A stretch of 64,000 nt of DNA from Taxillus chinensis (lineage: Eukaryota; Streptophyta; Magnoliopsida; Santalales; Loranthaceae): positions 49,438,900 through 49,502,899 of the forward strand of contig CM042092.1 of assembly GCA_023512835.1 (NCBI GenBank), written 5' to 3'. Below are positions 44,076-56,059 of the stretch, piece by piece. Position numbers and translations under genes: made by a program. How positions within the stretch are numbered: position 1 is the stretch's first letter; each line of letters begins with the position of its first letter. Below the pieces are notes generated by a model. The model was given only the letters and a program-made list of their open reading frames with translations. It ran no database searches and was not told where the DNA came from.

Positions 44076-44244
44076 TCCAATATCAGGCAGCCTTAGATGC
44101 CTCATCAAAGTGTTATCCAAGTCCACCAGCCTGTGAAGCCCCTTTTCCCTCTTGGGGACAGACCCAACCGTCGCATTCTATTCTTCCTCTGTGCTAGGTA
44201 AGTCAGGTAAGTGTTCCAACCCGTCCAAAATGACTCCCTTTTAT

Positions 44245-44289
44245 CTTTGTACACTGTTTGTATACAAACAGTGCACAAAGGGGGGCAGC
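44245..44289 (+). other. Palindrome and polypurine tract before OgB 3' LTR
   Basis: 36-base near-palindrome 44245-44280, with the perfect core ACTGTTTGTATACAAACAGT at 44253-44272, running into polypurine tract CAAAGGGGGGCAGC (44276-44289). Confidence 0.75.
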
Positions 44290-47203
44290 TGTTGGACCCC
44301 ATTTTGTCCGGGTTGGACATACTAACCCCATTTGATATACCTTTCTACCCATGCCATATACCTTGTTGAACAGGTCCACAATGATCCCATACTTCCAAGG
44401 GATGGTCTACCCCAATCTGCATGAGATGAACACAATTGACATGTACAGGGGAGTCCAAAATTAATGACTTCTGCTACAAGTCCTTGAAGCGCCCCAAGAC
44501 CGACACCGGGTGATAGAGGATGAAAATTGTAGACTAACGAATCAGACTTAAAATGAAGAAGTTATGGCCAAAACAATTTTTGTTGGAAAAGTCAAAACTT
44601 GCCAAAAGACGGTCAATGCCCCTGGTCAAACTGCCCGAAAAAGTGATCATGCGAAATTCTCTAAAATGTCTATATAGGCGAATACGAGTCTTCCCAAACA
44701 ATCCCTAAAAGGTCATCCATTTTTGCATTATGGGTAAGGGTAAAAAGGTAATTAAAAGTTTAAAAAAAACAAAAAAAAAAAACGGTGTTGACCGTTGACC
44801 GTTGACCTGCCGACACTTCGACCCATTGACCCCGAAGCTCGAAGCCTCGAAGCCCCGAAGCTCGAAGCCCCGAAGTCCCGAAGCTCGAAGCCTCGAAGCT
44901 CGAAGCCCCGAAGCTCAAAGCCCCGAAGTCCCGAAGTCCCGAAGCTCGAAGCCCCAAAGCCTCGAAGCCTCGAAGCCTCGAAGCCTTGTTGACCTGCTGA
45001 TTTTGACCTTCGACCCTTCGACCCTCGAAGCCTCGCTGCCGACACTTCGACCCGCGACTTACGACGTCGACTTGCGACACCGACCCGCAGCACCCGTACG
45101 CTTTCCACCGTTGACCGAAGCTTCGACCCTGCCGACACTTCGAACCTCTGACCCCTTTTTGCCTTCGCTGATTTTTCTCGCTGGCTTCCTCGCTGGCTTA
45201 TTTTTCTCGTTGGTTGTTCACGAGACCTGTCTTATGCGCTGGCCATCTGACAAAGAATTATTCTTGAATACCTGTCGGTCACATGTGCTAAACGAAAACA
45301 TTAAAAAGGGCAATCACGAGCTGCAAGTCGCCAGACCTCCCGACAGATCGCATAAGACCTGCACAAAAATAAGGAAATCAATAATACAGCATTAAATGCT
45401 GCAATTAATGACAGTCCAGCCAAGAAAATTTTCTGCAGTCTTTTAAGATGCAGTCATCCGTCCCTGTGCATAGGGCTAAGGGGTGGAAAAACAAAAGGAG
45501 GTACGTGAAAAAGAAGAGGAGAAGAGAGAAAAAGAGAGAGCCATTATCGTGAAAAGAACACACAGAGAGAGCCATCATCGTGGGAAAAGAAACCTGCAAA
45601 CCAAAGAGAGCAAAAAACAGAGAGAGCAAAAAAAAAAAGCAAGACAGAAAAGGGAAAGAGATCACTCGTCCACCCAGAAAAAAAAAAGAAGAGAGAAATC
45701 CAAAACCCAAAAAAAAGAGAGAGGTAACGCAAAGAAAAAACGCCTCCTTGACTGCCATCCTCTCTCAGATTCGTCCTAAAAAAAAAACGCCCAGTCTTTC
45801 TGCTATTCTACAATCAAACATCGCCCCTGCATCCCCTTTCCCTCCTATCTCGTTCCAGTTCCTTTTTTCAGCAAAAAAGGAAAAAAACACAAAAACAACT
45901 CCAACTTCAGCCCTCTCTTTCTCTCACGCCCACTTCAGCCCTCCTATCTCCAAATACCAGGAAAGCCTCTTCACAAGTCCCGCTGCCAGATCTATTGGTT
46001 CTAATTCGAGCAAGTGACTATCAACGCCGGCGGGGGCTCAAACAGAAGGTTGGTGTTGTAAGCCCCAAAGTCGGTTCAGCTCTTATTTCTTCATTACGTT
46101 TCAGCTTATTTACATTGATATTTGATGTAATTTTTAATATTTCCTTCTATTTCTTTTTCTTTTTTCTGTTATTTGTTGCGTTGCGTTTCCTTTGTATTTC
46201 CCTTTCCTTTGTATATGTGTATGTTGTAATATGTAAAGTATAGCAAACAAAAAAACAACAAAGAAAGAAAAAGAGAGAGAGCAAAGGGAGAAGATGAAAA
46301 AAAAAGGAGAAAAAGAAAAAAAGAGTGATTTTATTTTTCTTTTGTGGATGTCACACTCACACACTCCACATCTATTTTGATATATGTGTTTCTATGTATT
46401 TTCAATTATTGAAACGCGTAGATTTAGGTTCAAAGCTTTAAAAAACACACAACAAAAAAATAACAAAATGTATTCCACAAAATGTTTTTCCAAAAAGTCT
46501 TCTATAACATGTTTTTCTATAAATAGTTTTCAAAATGTGTTCAAAATGTCTCCTTAAAAAAAACAAAAACAAAAAAAAACGTTTCCATGTTTTAAAACAA
46601 AAAAAAAAAAGAAGAAAACCAAAATTAGTACTTCTAAAACCAAAAAAACGGAACACAAAAAAGGGACAAAAAAAACAAAAACAAAAAAAATGTATGTTTT
46701 CTAACCCAAGAAAAACCAAAAAGGGGGGGGGGAAATAAAAAAATCATTTTCTAGGACCTCAATTTCTAAAATAAAACCAAAAGCCAAAACCAATCTGTAG
46801 AACCTCATTATCCACTTCAAACAAAAACCCAAAAAACTTTAGGATTCCCTTTAGAAATTTAGGGTAAAATCCATTTTCACTATAGTTTTAATAAATAACT
46901 TAGCTAAATAAAAATCATAGACTTTTTAGGAAATTGAACCCAGTCATGGCAGTACAAATAAAATAAAAACCTCCTCCTCCTAAATTAGATACCGAAAGGG
47001 CGCTGTAGGAGTGCTAATCCTTCCCTACACGTAACCAACTCCTGAACCCTTCTATGATAACGTAGACCACAAACTTTAAACTACTCAAAGTAGAGGGTAT
47101 CCAACTGTAGCCCAAAAACAGTTGGTGGCGACTCTAAAACTTCTCACCATTGGTTTAGTTTGAGCTCACCCCAAACGGGCCCGGACAAAAACCAGTGATG
47201 ACA
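44290..47203 (+). repeat. OgB 3' LTR, long form (2,914 bp)
   Basis: Begins TGTTGGACCCC, ends GTGATGACA. Differs from the 5' LTR mainly by minisatellite length and a ~28-base insertion near 45550-45580. Confidence 0.92.
44830..45000 (+). repeat. CGAAGCC minisatellite in OgB 3' LTR
   Basis: Units CGAAGCCC, CGAAGCTC and CGAAGTCC in irregular order, longer than in the 5' LTR. Confidence 0.85.
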
Positions 47204-47208
47204 GGTCC
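47204..47208 (+). repeat. Target site duplication of OgB, right copy
   Basis: GGTCC, identical to 31135-31139. Confidence 0.93.
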
Positions 47209-48349
47209 GATAACGTCAATGCCCCAAAGCGAGAACGGCCACGGGGAAACCATCACCTATAGTTTGGATGGCGGTACTTGGATTTTATCGCCATAAATTT
47301 GACATTTAAGGCATTTGCGCACATATTCAATGCAATCCTTTTCCATGGTGACCCAATAATAGCCCATTCGCATGATTTGTCTTGTTAACGCATGTCCGTT
47401 TACATGTGAACCACATTCCCCTTCGTGCACTTCTTTCATTATTTGTGTTGATTCTTCTTTTGCCACACACCACAATAATACCATGTCATGGTTTCTTTTA
47501 TACAGAACGGGACCATCAAGATAGTAGTTGGACGCTGACCTTCGGATATTTCTTTTATCAGGTTCAGAGGCCTCTGCTGGGTATTCTTGCTTAAGCAAAT
47601 ACTATTTGACGTCATCAAACCAAGGTTTTTCTTTAGTATTTCCTTCAATGGCCATACGAATTTGATTATAGCCCGAGAAACCATCCATGAATGAGAACAG
47701 GGCGTGTTTTGCTGTATTATCCACTAGTGTATCAATGTGAGGAAGTGGGAAGTTATCCTTCGGACTGGCCCAGTTCAGATCTCTATAGTCGACACAGATG
47801 CGTACTTTGCCTCCTTTCTTCGGTACTGGTACAACATTGGCCACCCATTCTGGATAACGGGAGACACTTAGGAAACCTGCATCCCATTGCTTTTTGACTT
47901 CTTCTTTAATCTTCAGTATCATCTCTGGTCTCATTCTTCTTAATTTCTGTTGAACTGGCTTGCATTCCGGCCTCACTGGTATGTGATGCTACACTATGTC
48001 CGTGTCTAATCCTGGCATATCTTGATACGACCATGCAAAAACATCTATGTAGCTCCTTAACAGCTCAATTAATTGCTTCTTGATGTCGGTAACTATTAAG
48101 GATCCCATCCTCAATTGTCTTGGTTCGGCAACCGTCCCCAAATTCACTGTTTCTACTGGGTCTTCACATGGAATGGAGAAACGGTCTTCCCTTTCCAATA
48201 GGCGTATAATCTCCCCTGGTAGTTCAGGTGTCTCCTCTATCTCATTCTCGTCAACTTCAAACACGGGTTGCTCCCAGTTTGGACTTTGGTCAAACCTTTG
48301 GCATCTCGTTTCGCCTTCACATACTATGTTTTCATTGACATTGTGATAC
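47204..48349 (-). pseudogene. OgC pol exon: RT fused in frame to integrase by deletion
   Basis: Minus strand from the splice acceptor at 48349. RT N-terminal part (YHNVNENIV through VCVDYRDLN-like ICVDYRDLNWASPKDNFPL, FSGYNQIRMA), then at about 47652 directly IEGNTKEKPWFDD from the end of the archaeal-type RNase H, followed by integrase zinc-binding region HEGECGSHVNGHALTRQIM. About 1.49 kb with the YVDD site and both RNase H domains is missing. The junction falls in ATGGCC, present at both ends of the deleted segment, and keeps the frame. Stops: TAG near 47602 and TAG near 47990. Confidence 0.87.
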
Positions 48350-48531
48350 CTGCTTATAAGAGAATGACAAGTTGGTAACCAAATATGATATGCATATGTT
48401 ATGAATGGAATACACCATGAAAGATTTTGAAAAATACATTTTATTGGAAGGTTTAAGGAAAAACAAATATTCACAGCTTCAAAGTACATTAAAATAGAAT
48501 ACATTAAATCCCAGCGACCCGTAAGCATTAC
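48350..48531 (-). other. Predicted intron between protease and RT, OgC
   Basis: Minus strand GT at 48531-48530 within ATG-TAA, AG at 48351-48350 (TTATAAGCAG/G), 182 bases, same phase as the other two copies. Confidence 0.78.
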
Positions 48532-51468
48532 ATTATGGGGAGGTCCAGGCTGGTCCAATTGTTCAATGGCTAGTTGGGATCCTCTCGCACTAACTGAACC
48601 ATCTCGCTTGGTGCATGCTCATTTGTGTCCAATACGGCTACAGTCCCCGTCTTGGGCTCAGGTTGGCTCTTATGGATAAACCCTCCACTCCGGAATGTAA
48701 CATTCAAAGGTGGGAAAGCTTCTCCTTTCTTCTTGTATTGGCCTTTTCTGCAATCTTGCCATTCTGACTTCCCTCTTCTTGATAGCTTCCCTCTGTCTGT
48801 CAGCTTTTGTAGGGACGTAGCCTAGCCCAAACTTTTTGGTATTCTCTCAGATGGTCAGGGGTTTCTGAATCCCTTGAGCTGTCATGCCTAATCCTTGCCC
48901 CGGTTTGTACCCCTGTTTGATCATAGTGGCTGCAACCATTTTTGTTGCCTTCGAGAGACGATGGTCTGGGGCAAGCGACATTCACCATCTCAAAAGCCCG
49001 ATAGGAGCATTCTAGCACATCTTCGTTGCTTTCAATATAAGGAACTGATGCCGGTTTGGTGACGAGGAAACTTGTCTCTCCAGAGATGCAGATGAGCTGG
49101 TCCCTCATTGCAAACTTCATCTTCTGGTGGAGACTTGATGGCACCGCTCCTGCCACGTGGATCCAGGGTCTTCCCAACAAACAGCTGTAATATGGCATAA
49201 TGTTCATCACCTGAAATTCCACCATAAAAGTAGTTGGCCCAATCATGAGTGGAACATCCAGAGTTCCCACCATGTCACGCTTTCCTCCATCGAATACCCG
49301 TACATTCATCGTATAGGGACGCATATAGGACGCGTCAATTGGAAGTTGCTGCAGTATATGCAAGGGCATAATGTTCAAGGCCGAGCCGTTGTCAATGACT
49401 ACACGGGCTATGGTGTGCTCCTTGCATTTGACCGTGATGTGCAGAGCTTTTATGTGCCCCTTTCCTTCTTGGGGTAGCTCGTCATCTCCAAAGCTAATGA
49501 CGTTGTTCATGATGAGGTTACTGGCGATTCCATCAACATTTGCCACTGAGACGGTCGGAGGAACGTAGGCTTGGCTCAGGACTTTCAATAGCACTTCACG
49601 GTGAGGTTGGGAATCCATCATTAATGAGAGCAATGAGATGCGAGCCGGTTGTCGACTTAGCTGATCCACAATATTATACTCACTCTGCTTCATGAGCTTT
49701 AGGAATTCCAATATCTCTTTTTCAGTGACTGGTGCTTCTTTCTTTATTGCCTCTAGCGTTGGCTCAATTTCTAATTCCACAGTGTTCTCCTTCCTTGCTT
49801 TGTCTACCATATCGGGGGCATAAGTCTTACCGCTCCTAGTTATCTTCTCTGCTGCTGCGGTTCCTTGAACTATTTCGCAACTGTAGTTCTATGGGACTGC
49901 CTTATCAGTCTTATAGGGGAAAGGAGCAGGAACACCTATGGTGAGAGGTGTAATTCCATCTGGTAGTTGTGGGATTTCGGTTCTCTCCCCCTTGTCTAGC
50001 ATGAGACTTGAGGCATGGATAGTGAGAGGCTTGATTCCATGTGGCAGTAGCGGGATCTCCGGAGCCTTAACGTTCAAGACAAGGGGTGTTGGCACCTATG
50101 GCGATTTGTGCGAATCATCTCCTTGGATCATGTGGCTTTGGTTGTCCGTTCCTCCTCTTGAGAATTCGATCATCCTTTGGTCCATGAGCTTTTGTACCAG
50201 GCTAGCAAACTCACTACAGTGTTCGATGTCATGCCCCTGTGACATTTTGTGATAAAGGCATTGTTTCTCCAACTCTGTCCCCTTCTCTGTCTTCAATGCG
50301 TCGGGAGCAAGTATATATCCATATTCCTGCAGTAGGTTAAACAAATAGCTTTTCTCCATTCGTATTTCTGAAACCTTCTCTAGCCGTCCTTTTGTTGAGA
50401 TACTGGTCACGACATGGGAATGTTCTGGAAGCGGATTACTGTTCACATTTGGTGTCCCAGTCAGTGTGGAAAAATCCAACCACTTTGCATTCTTCAACGC
50501 CTGAACCTTCCTTTTGAATGTTATACAATTCTCGATATCATGACCAGCTCCACCTGCGTGATATTCACACCTGGCATCCGGCTTGTACCAGGCCGGGGGA
50601 GGAGTCTTTATTTCTCCCAAGGGTATAGGGGTTACCATCATTGGCTCTAAGAGTTTGGGGTATAATTCCGCATAAGTCATTGGAATTGGATCAAACTCTT
50701 GTCGTGGTCGACGGGAAGCCTGATTCGCTCCTGCTTGCTGGGTCTGGGCCCTCGGTTGCCCCTGTCCTTGGAATGAGGCTCCTGGTCCTTCCTGAGTTGC
50801 CGGCCTTGGTTGCTCTGGGTATGGCACTCTCGGTTGAAATGAGTGAGGTACCATTGAGTATGGAAATGGGACCCCTCCTTGCGGCAGGTATGGCATGAAT
50901 TAGGGAGATGGAGCAGGTGCAGCATAAGCAGCTACCGGTGACCCTCTGTAGCATCCTGGCGCTTGGTAGAATGTTGGTTGTATTGACTGGTGTGCTTGGT
51001 ATACCAGGTTGCTCTCATTTTCCTTCTTCTTTGCTAGTGGTTGAAACCGTTTTGATGCCTCAGCCGCATCACCCTTTAGCTTTCCGCCTTTAATTCCACT
51101 TTCTACACGTTCACCGGATGCAACCAAGTTTGCAAAGCTATTAGAGACGTTACCTATCAACTTCTCGTAGTATACTCCTTTTAGTGTGTTGATAAAAAGA
51201 GTGGTGAGTTCTCTTTCAGTAGGAGGAGGTTGGACCTCCACAGCGGCCTCTCTCCATCTTCGTGCATAATCTTTGAAATTCTCCTCAGATCCCTTTTCCA
51301 TGGACTGTAGGGTCAATCGATCTAGCGCCAGCTCAGTGACATGTTTGTACTGTGCCAAGAAGGAAGTAGCTAATTCTTTCCATGTCTTGACCCGGTTTCC
51401 ATTTAGTTGAAAGTACCAGCGAAGGGATGCTCCGGTTAGGCTTTCCTGGAAACAATGCATGAGGAGCT
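48532..51468 (-). pseudogene. OgC gag-protease exon, N-terminus missing
   Basis: Minus strand. Gag from KLLMHCFQESLTGASLRWYF; both knuckles are intact: CEYHAGGAGHDIENC (~50560) and CLYHKMSQGHDIEHC (~50250), pattern CX2HX5HX4C. Protease IDNGSALNIMPLHIL (~49390-49350). G-patch region GYKPGQGLG (~48910). Breaks: stop near 50898, TAG at ~50096, frameshift near 48975 and others. Best copy for reading the knuckles. Confidence 0.85.
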
Positions 51469-52839
51469 TGTGACGAACGGGTATTTCGTAAGCGAAACCC
51501 AAGTGAGGGTTAAGCTACTATCGTTTAAATCCTTTCTCAAAAAAAATTAATTCCCTTAACTAATGCTAAATAGAATAACGACAAGAAAGGGGTCGATCCC
51601 ACAGAGATTACCAAGTTATCTAGCTTTAACTCAAATCACCAAATTAATCTTGCTTAAAACAATGTCTCGGCAAACAAAATTATGTTTTAAAATTACTTTA
51701 CTGAAAACAAAATTGCAATTGAAATAACTAAAAACGTTGGATTTAGAATCAAGGATTAAGGCATCTAGGGTCACAATTTCACCTCCCTATGTTATCTTTA
51801 CTGGTTCATGGTATTAGGGTTGTCTGATTGAAAACATGCTAAACATAAGCCAAGGACAACAAATGGTCATTGAGGTCCTTTTAAGAGTTGAATGCCATAA
51901 TGGTCATCTAAACACACAAACATGCAAAGCCAATAAATCATACTTGCAAAAGGATAATGATCACACCAATTACAAATAAGTTATGAATCTCAATCTGCCC
52001 CAGACTAGGGCTAAGAATACCAAGGTGTACATCCAAAGATAGAAATTAAGAATAGATTCATAAAACATGCAAAACTCAATCATCCAAACCCAATATTCAT
52101 AAACACAGCAAAGCAACAAGGGGGCTACATTGCTCCCCTAGATTATAAGAACTACTCACGCATGATTACAAGCAAAACCATAGCAGTAAAGCTAAACATC
52201 TTCTTTCTAATCCACGTGCGCAACAAGGCTTCAAATCCAGGCTCTAAAATCCACGACGGCTGCGGCGGGCTGCGATGGCTAGGTCAAGGAGCAGCCTCCA
52301 AGTCGTGAAGCCTCTCTCTCTCTTTCTAAAAACGTGTAGGGGGGTCTAGGATACATAGCAGGGGGCGTGGAGGCTTTATTTATAAAGGTTGGATGGGCCT
52401 TGAGGTGTGTACCCTAGCTCATATATCAAAACGGCGTAGTTTTGATAAGTGACACTTCAAACTTTAAAATCTCAATCTTCCATCCACAATTTGGACATGG
52501 GCCTCCAGGAACAAATGATCAGCATGAAAAAATGATAGGATTGGTCCAAAAATATCTCCGCACGTAAATTTGCACGTGATATGGTGAATTCACGTTCAGC
52601 TCCAAATCAGCTCAAACTTCTCCCCAAGCTTCCTTGCATCCCGTAGAGGCCTGAGAAACAAAAATAGGCTTGCACGTGAAATGGGTGAATTCACGTGCAG
52701 CTCCAAATGCTCTGAAATTTCTGTGGTAGGTAGAGGACATCATTCTAAGCAACTATTGTTCTTGCATGCCAATTGTTTGAGGCCATCTACTATATCAAAA
52801 GTGAGCTCCAAAATCTGCCAAAACAACTTAAAAACGCAT
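51469..52839 (-). repeat. Athila-like LTR, copy 1 (5'-truncated)
   Basis: Aligned with 52840-54482 for most of its length (for example CTACTGGTTCATGGTATTAG-like segments, TATA, palindromes). Plus-strand start TGTGACGAACGG (51469; 51471 is an alternative) lies in OgC gag. The U3 end stops at CGCAT (52839), so the outer 130-270 bases present in copy 2 are missing. TATA at 52377-52384, CAAAAC/GTTTTG palindrome 52424-52447, 12-base-arm palindromes 52571-52598 and 52671-52699. Confidence 0.78.
52377..52447 (-). promoter_or_regulatory. LTR copy 1 core promoter
   Basis: Minus strand: palindrome TATCAAAAC / GTTTTGATA around the central GGCGTA-type bases (52424-52447), then TATAAATA (52377-52384). 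Confidence 0.6.
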
Positions 52840-53758
52840 TGTCAGACAGATTTTTAACCTCTCTAAAAGAGCTAGCTAATGTCGTTAAATCTCTCTTCAA
52901 GATAATAAATTCCCTAAGTTTGCACTAAAAGAATAGCAGCAAGCAAGGAGTCGAACCCACAGGGATTAGCCTAGTTCTCTAGTTCTCAAATCAAAACACC
53001 CAATTATTCTTGTTTAATAAAATGTCTAGGCAAAAACAATTCTTTTTATAACTAAAGATCTAATTTTTTATGTAGTTTTCTGAATAAACAAAGAAAGCAA
53101 ACTAGTTTTAGGATTAAGATTCAAGGATTAAAAGCATCTAGGGTCACAATTTCACCTCCCTATGTTATCTCTACTGGTTCATGGTATTAGGGTTGTCTGA
53201 TTAAAAACATGCTAAACATAAGCCAAGGACAACAAATGGTCATTGAGGTCCTTTTAAGAGTTGTATGCCAGGAATGGTCATCTAAACACACAAACATGCA
53301 AAGCCAATAAATCATACTTGCAAAAGGATAATGATCACACCAATTACAACTAAGTTATGAATCTCAATCCGCCCCAGACTAGGGCTAAGAATACCAAGGT
53401 GTACATCCAAAGATAGAATTAAGAACAGATTCATAAAACATGCAAAACTCAATCATCCAAACCCAATATTCATAAACACAGCAAAGCAACAAGCGGGCTA
53501 TATTGCTCCCCTAGATTAAAAGACTACTCACGCATGATTACAAGCAAAACCATAGTAGAAAAGCTAAACATCTTCTTCTAATCCATGCGCGCAACAAAGC
53601 TTCAAATCCAGGGCTCCAAAATCCGTGATGGCCGCTGCGACGGGCTGCGGCAACTGCTCTCCTAGGTCAAGGAGCAACCTCCAAGTCGTGAAGCTCTCTC
53701 TCTCTCTCTAAAAACGTGTAGGGGGGTCAAGGATGCATAGCAGAGGGCGTGGAGCTCT

Positions 53759-53830
53759 TATTTATAGAGTTTGGATGGGCCTTGAGGTGTGTACCCTAGC
53801 CCATTTATCAAAACGGCGTAGTTTTGATAA
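53759..53830 (-). promoter_or_regulatory. LTR copy 2 core promoter
   Basis: Same palindrome at 53805-53830 and TATAAATA at 53759-53766 on the minus strand. Confidence 0.6.
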
Positions 53831-54214
53831 GTAACACTCGAAACATTAAAATCTCTCTCTCCATCCACAATTTGGACATGGGCCTTCAGAAACAAATGAT
53901 CAGCATGGAAAAATGATAGGATCGGTCCAAAAATATCTCTGCACGCCAATTTGCACGTGATATGGTGAATCCACGTGCAACTCCAAATCAGCTCAAACTT
54001 CTCCGCAAGCTTCCTTGCATCCTGTAGAGGCCTGAGAGGCAAAAATAGGCTTGCACATGAAATGGGTGAATTCACGTGTAGCTCCAAATGCTCTGAAATT
54101 TCTGTGGTAGGTAGAGGACATCATTCTAAGCAACTTTTGTTCTTGCACGCCATTGTTTGAGGCCATCTACTATGTCAAAAGTGAGCTCCAAAATCTGCCA
54201 AAACAGCTTAAAAG

Positions 54215-54482
54215 CGCATGTATTTGCAAATAGCACCTTCCTAGGGGTTAGAGCAAATATATATGATATATGAAGCAATAAGGCTCTAATCATGCTCTTA
54301 AACATCCTAAATAAACACTAGAATAACGGCATAAAATGCACGTTATCACGCATGTATTTGCAAATAGCATCTTCCTAGGGGTTAGAGCAAATATATATGA
54401 TATATGAAGCAATAAGGCTCTAATCATGCTCTTAAACATCCTAAATAAACACTAGAATAATGGCATAAAATGCACGTTATCA
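54215..54482 (-). repeat. 134-bp tandem duplication of the LTR end
   Basis: 54215-54348 and 54349-54482 are nearly identical, each running from CGCATGTATTTG to CGTTATCA. Each contains a complete LTR terminus (minus TGATAACG). Confidence 0.92.
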
Positions 54483-56059
54483 AATACACCACACTTGAAC
54501 CACTACTTGTCCTCAAGAAAAAACATACAAGCATGCAAAAATAAAATAAACACGCAGTCAAATGGAAGAAAAGTAAAATAACAATCAAAGAGAATCATGG
54601 TTTCCTAAGCATGCAACTCTATCATGATGAAATGGAAATTTAAGCATCAAAATGAGTCATAGCTTAGTTCATTCATGTCCATATTCCTAGTCCAACAACC
54701 ATACAATATCACCACTTAAATTTCAGATCCGAGCAAGCAATCCATGATAAAATAGCACCTAGTTTCCCTTTAAGTTCTTACCAAGGATAAGCAGCCTCAC
54801 TCAATTATAATAATTCTCAAACCCAATACCTATCAATGAACAATGGATGGAAAACTCTATCTCTACACTCGCCATCGGCTATTGATTAAGTACTTGCCAA
54901 GCAATCATGAGAGTTCCCTATTGTGCTCATCAAAGAAAACACACCCTCTATTCTACTTTATTTGAACTCACACGCTAGTCTAAACTCAATAAACTCACAC
55001 TCTATTCTAATAACCGATAAAACAAAACCATGAGCTAAAGAATTGAGCTCAACACTCTCAAATAAACAAAACTCGGCCAATGTGGCTACCAAACTAACTA
55101 ATTACTCATATGAACATCAAGCCAATGTGGCTTTTATTTTGAATCCCTCTTTTTTTTTAGTAATAACCTTACAAGGTTGCATTTTATGCTCTCCCTTGAT
55201 GGATTATTCACTCTTTTTTTACTCACATAACACATAAATAAGACCGATTTTTCTAATGCATACCCCTTGCCATTTTGCTACATAAGGAGAGCAGAAATTC
55301 ATTGATGTCTCACATCCCATTTTCCAATTAAGTAATGGCTTTTTCACATTCCATATCACAGACCTTTTATATTTACAACACAATAAACAAAAATTAGGTT
55401 ACATAGGAAGTCAAAGTGACTTAAGGGCTTGCATCCTAACTCCACACACCAAACATCGAGCACTAATAAGTAATCACCTGCTTACTTGACTCCTACCATT
55501 AAATAACCAATGTTGAATGCAAGAAGAGTAGCAATTATTACCCATACCCTAAAATGGCACTCAAAGGCTAAAAGAAGTTGTTCTCATTTTTCATTTCTTT
55601 TTCACTCAACTTTAAGGGTTACTTAGGTCTATCATAGCATTTCATGTTTAACTAATATTCAAAACTCAGCTCCAAAAACATGGTGATATCATTCAAAAGA
55701 TAAAGACATGATCAAACTAAATTAGAGCATATTTTAACTACTTTAACACCCTTATCACAACATGATACTAATGTGGCACAAAAAGTAAAATTTTTTATGC
55801 CAAAGTTGCATACTTAATATCCATGCCTCCACAAGCAAATCATTCAAGCAAACAACTCAAACAATCATACAACTAAAAACATTTTTTTGTTTTTTTTATT
55901 TTTTTAAATAAATGACTAACAGACTATCTAAGATAAAATTATAAATAAAACATGCAATCACAACATAAAAGACAAGCAAGTGGCTCAAGTCACTCCCCAT
56001 ACACTACACTTAAAATATGCTATGTCCTCATGGCATAAAATAGGGAGTAGGAAAAACAC
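54483..56059 (-). other. AthD 3' UTR
   Basis: AT-rich, no supportable gene. Related to 1-969 of AthA. Starts next to the LTR with CAAATACACCACACTTGAAC; no clear long polypurine tract, minus strand shows GTGTGGTGTATTTG. Confidence 0.6.

Larger units (their letters stand above)
31140..47203 (+). mobile_element. OgB: Ogre/Tat-like element with long LTRs, 16,064 bp
   Basis: Complete insertion with perfect 5-bp duplication GGTCC inside OgC integrase. LTRs 31140-33965 and 44290-47203 are very similar. Internal order as OgA. Coding regions carry stops (36326, 36785, 38837, 40148), frameshifts (39303, 42228) and a deletion of the integrase end, so it needs help in trans. Confidence 0.94.
47204..51468 (-). 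mobile_element. OgC, 5' part: gag to integrase
   Basis: Continuation of the element at 27313-31139. Ends at 51468 inside gag (GEDKLLMHC region), where an Athila-like LTR begins. The missing gag start, ORF1 and 5' LTR probably lie beyond AthD, outside the window. Confidence 0.88.
52840..54482 (-). repeat. AthD 3' LTR, copy 2 (1,643 bp)
   Basis: Minus strand begins TGATAACGTGC at 54482, ends CTGACA at 52840. Follows the AthD extra ORF and 3' UTR. TATA at 53759-53766, CAAAAC/GTTTTG palindrome at 53805-53830, 12-base-arm palindromes at 53952-53979 and 54052-54080. The outer 134 bases are tandemly duplicated. Confidence 0.82.

Noticed and set aside
51469..54482. Integrated two-LTR circle junction
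   Set aside because: Copy 1 lacks its outer U3 end, so the joint is not terminus to terminus; recombination or deletion explains it better.
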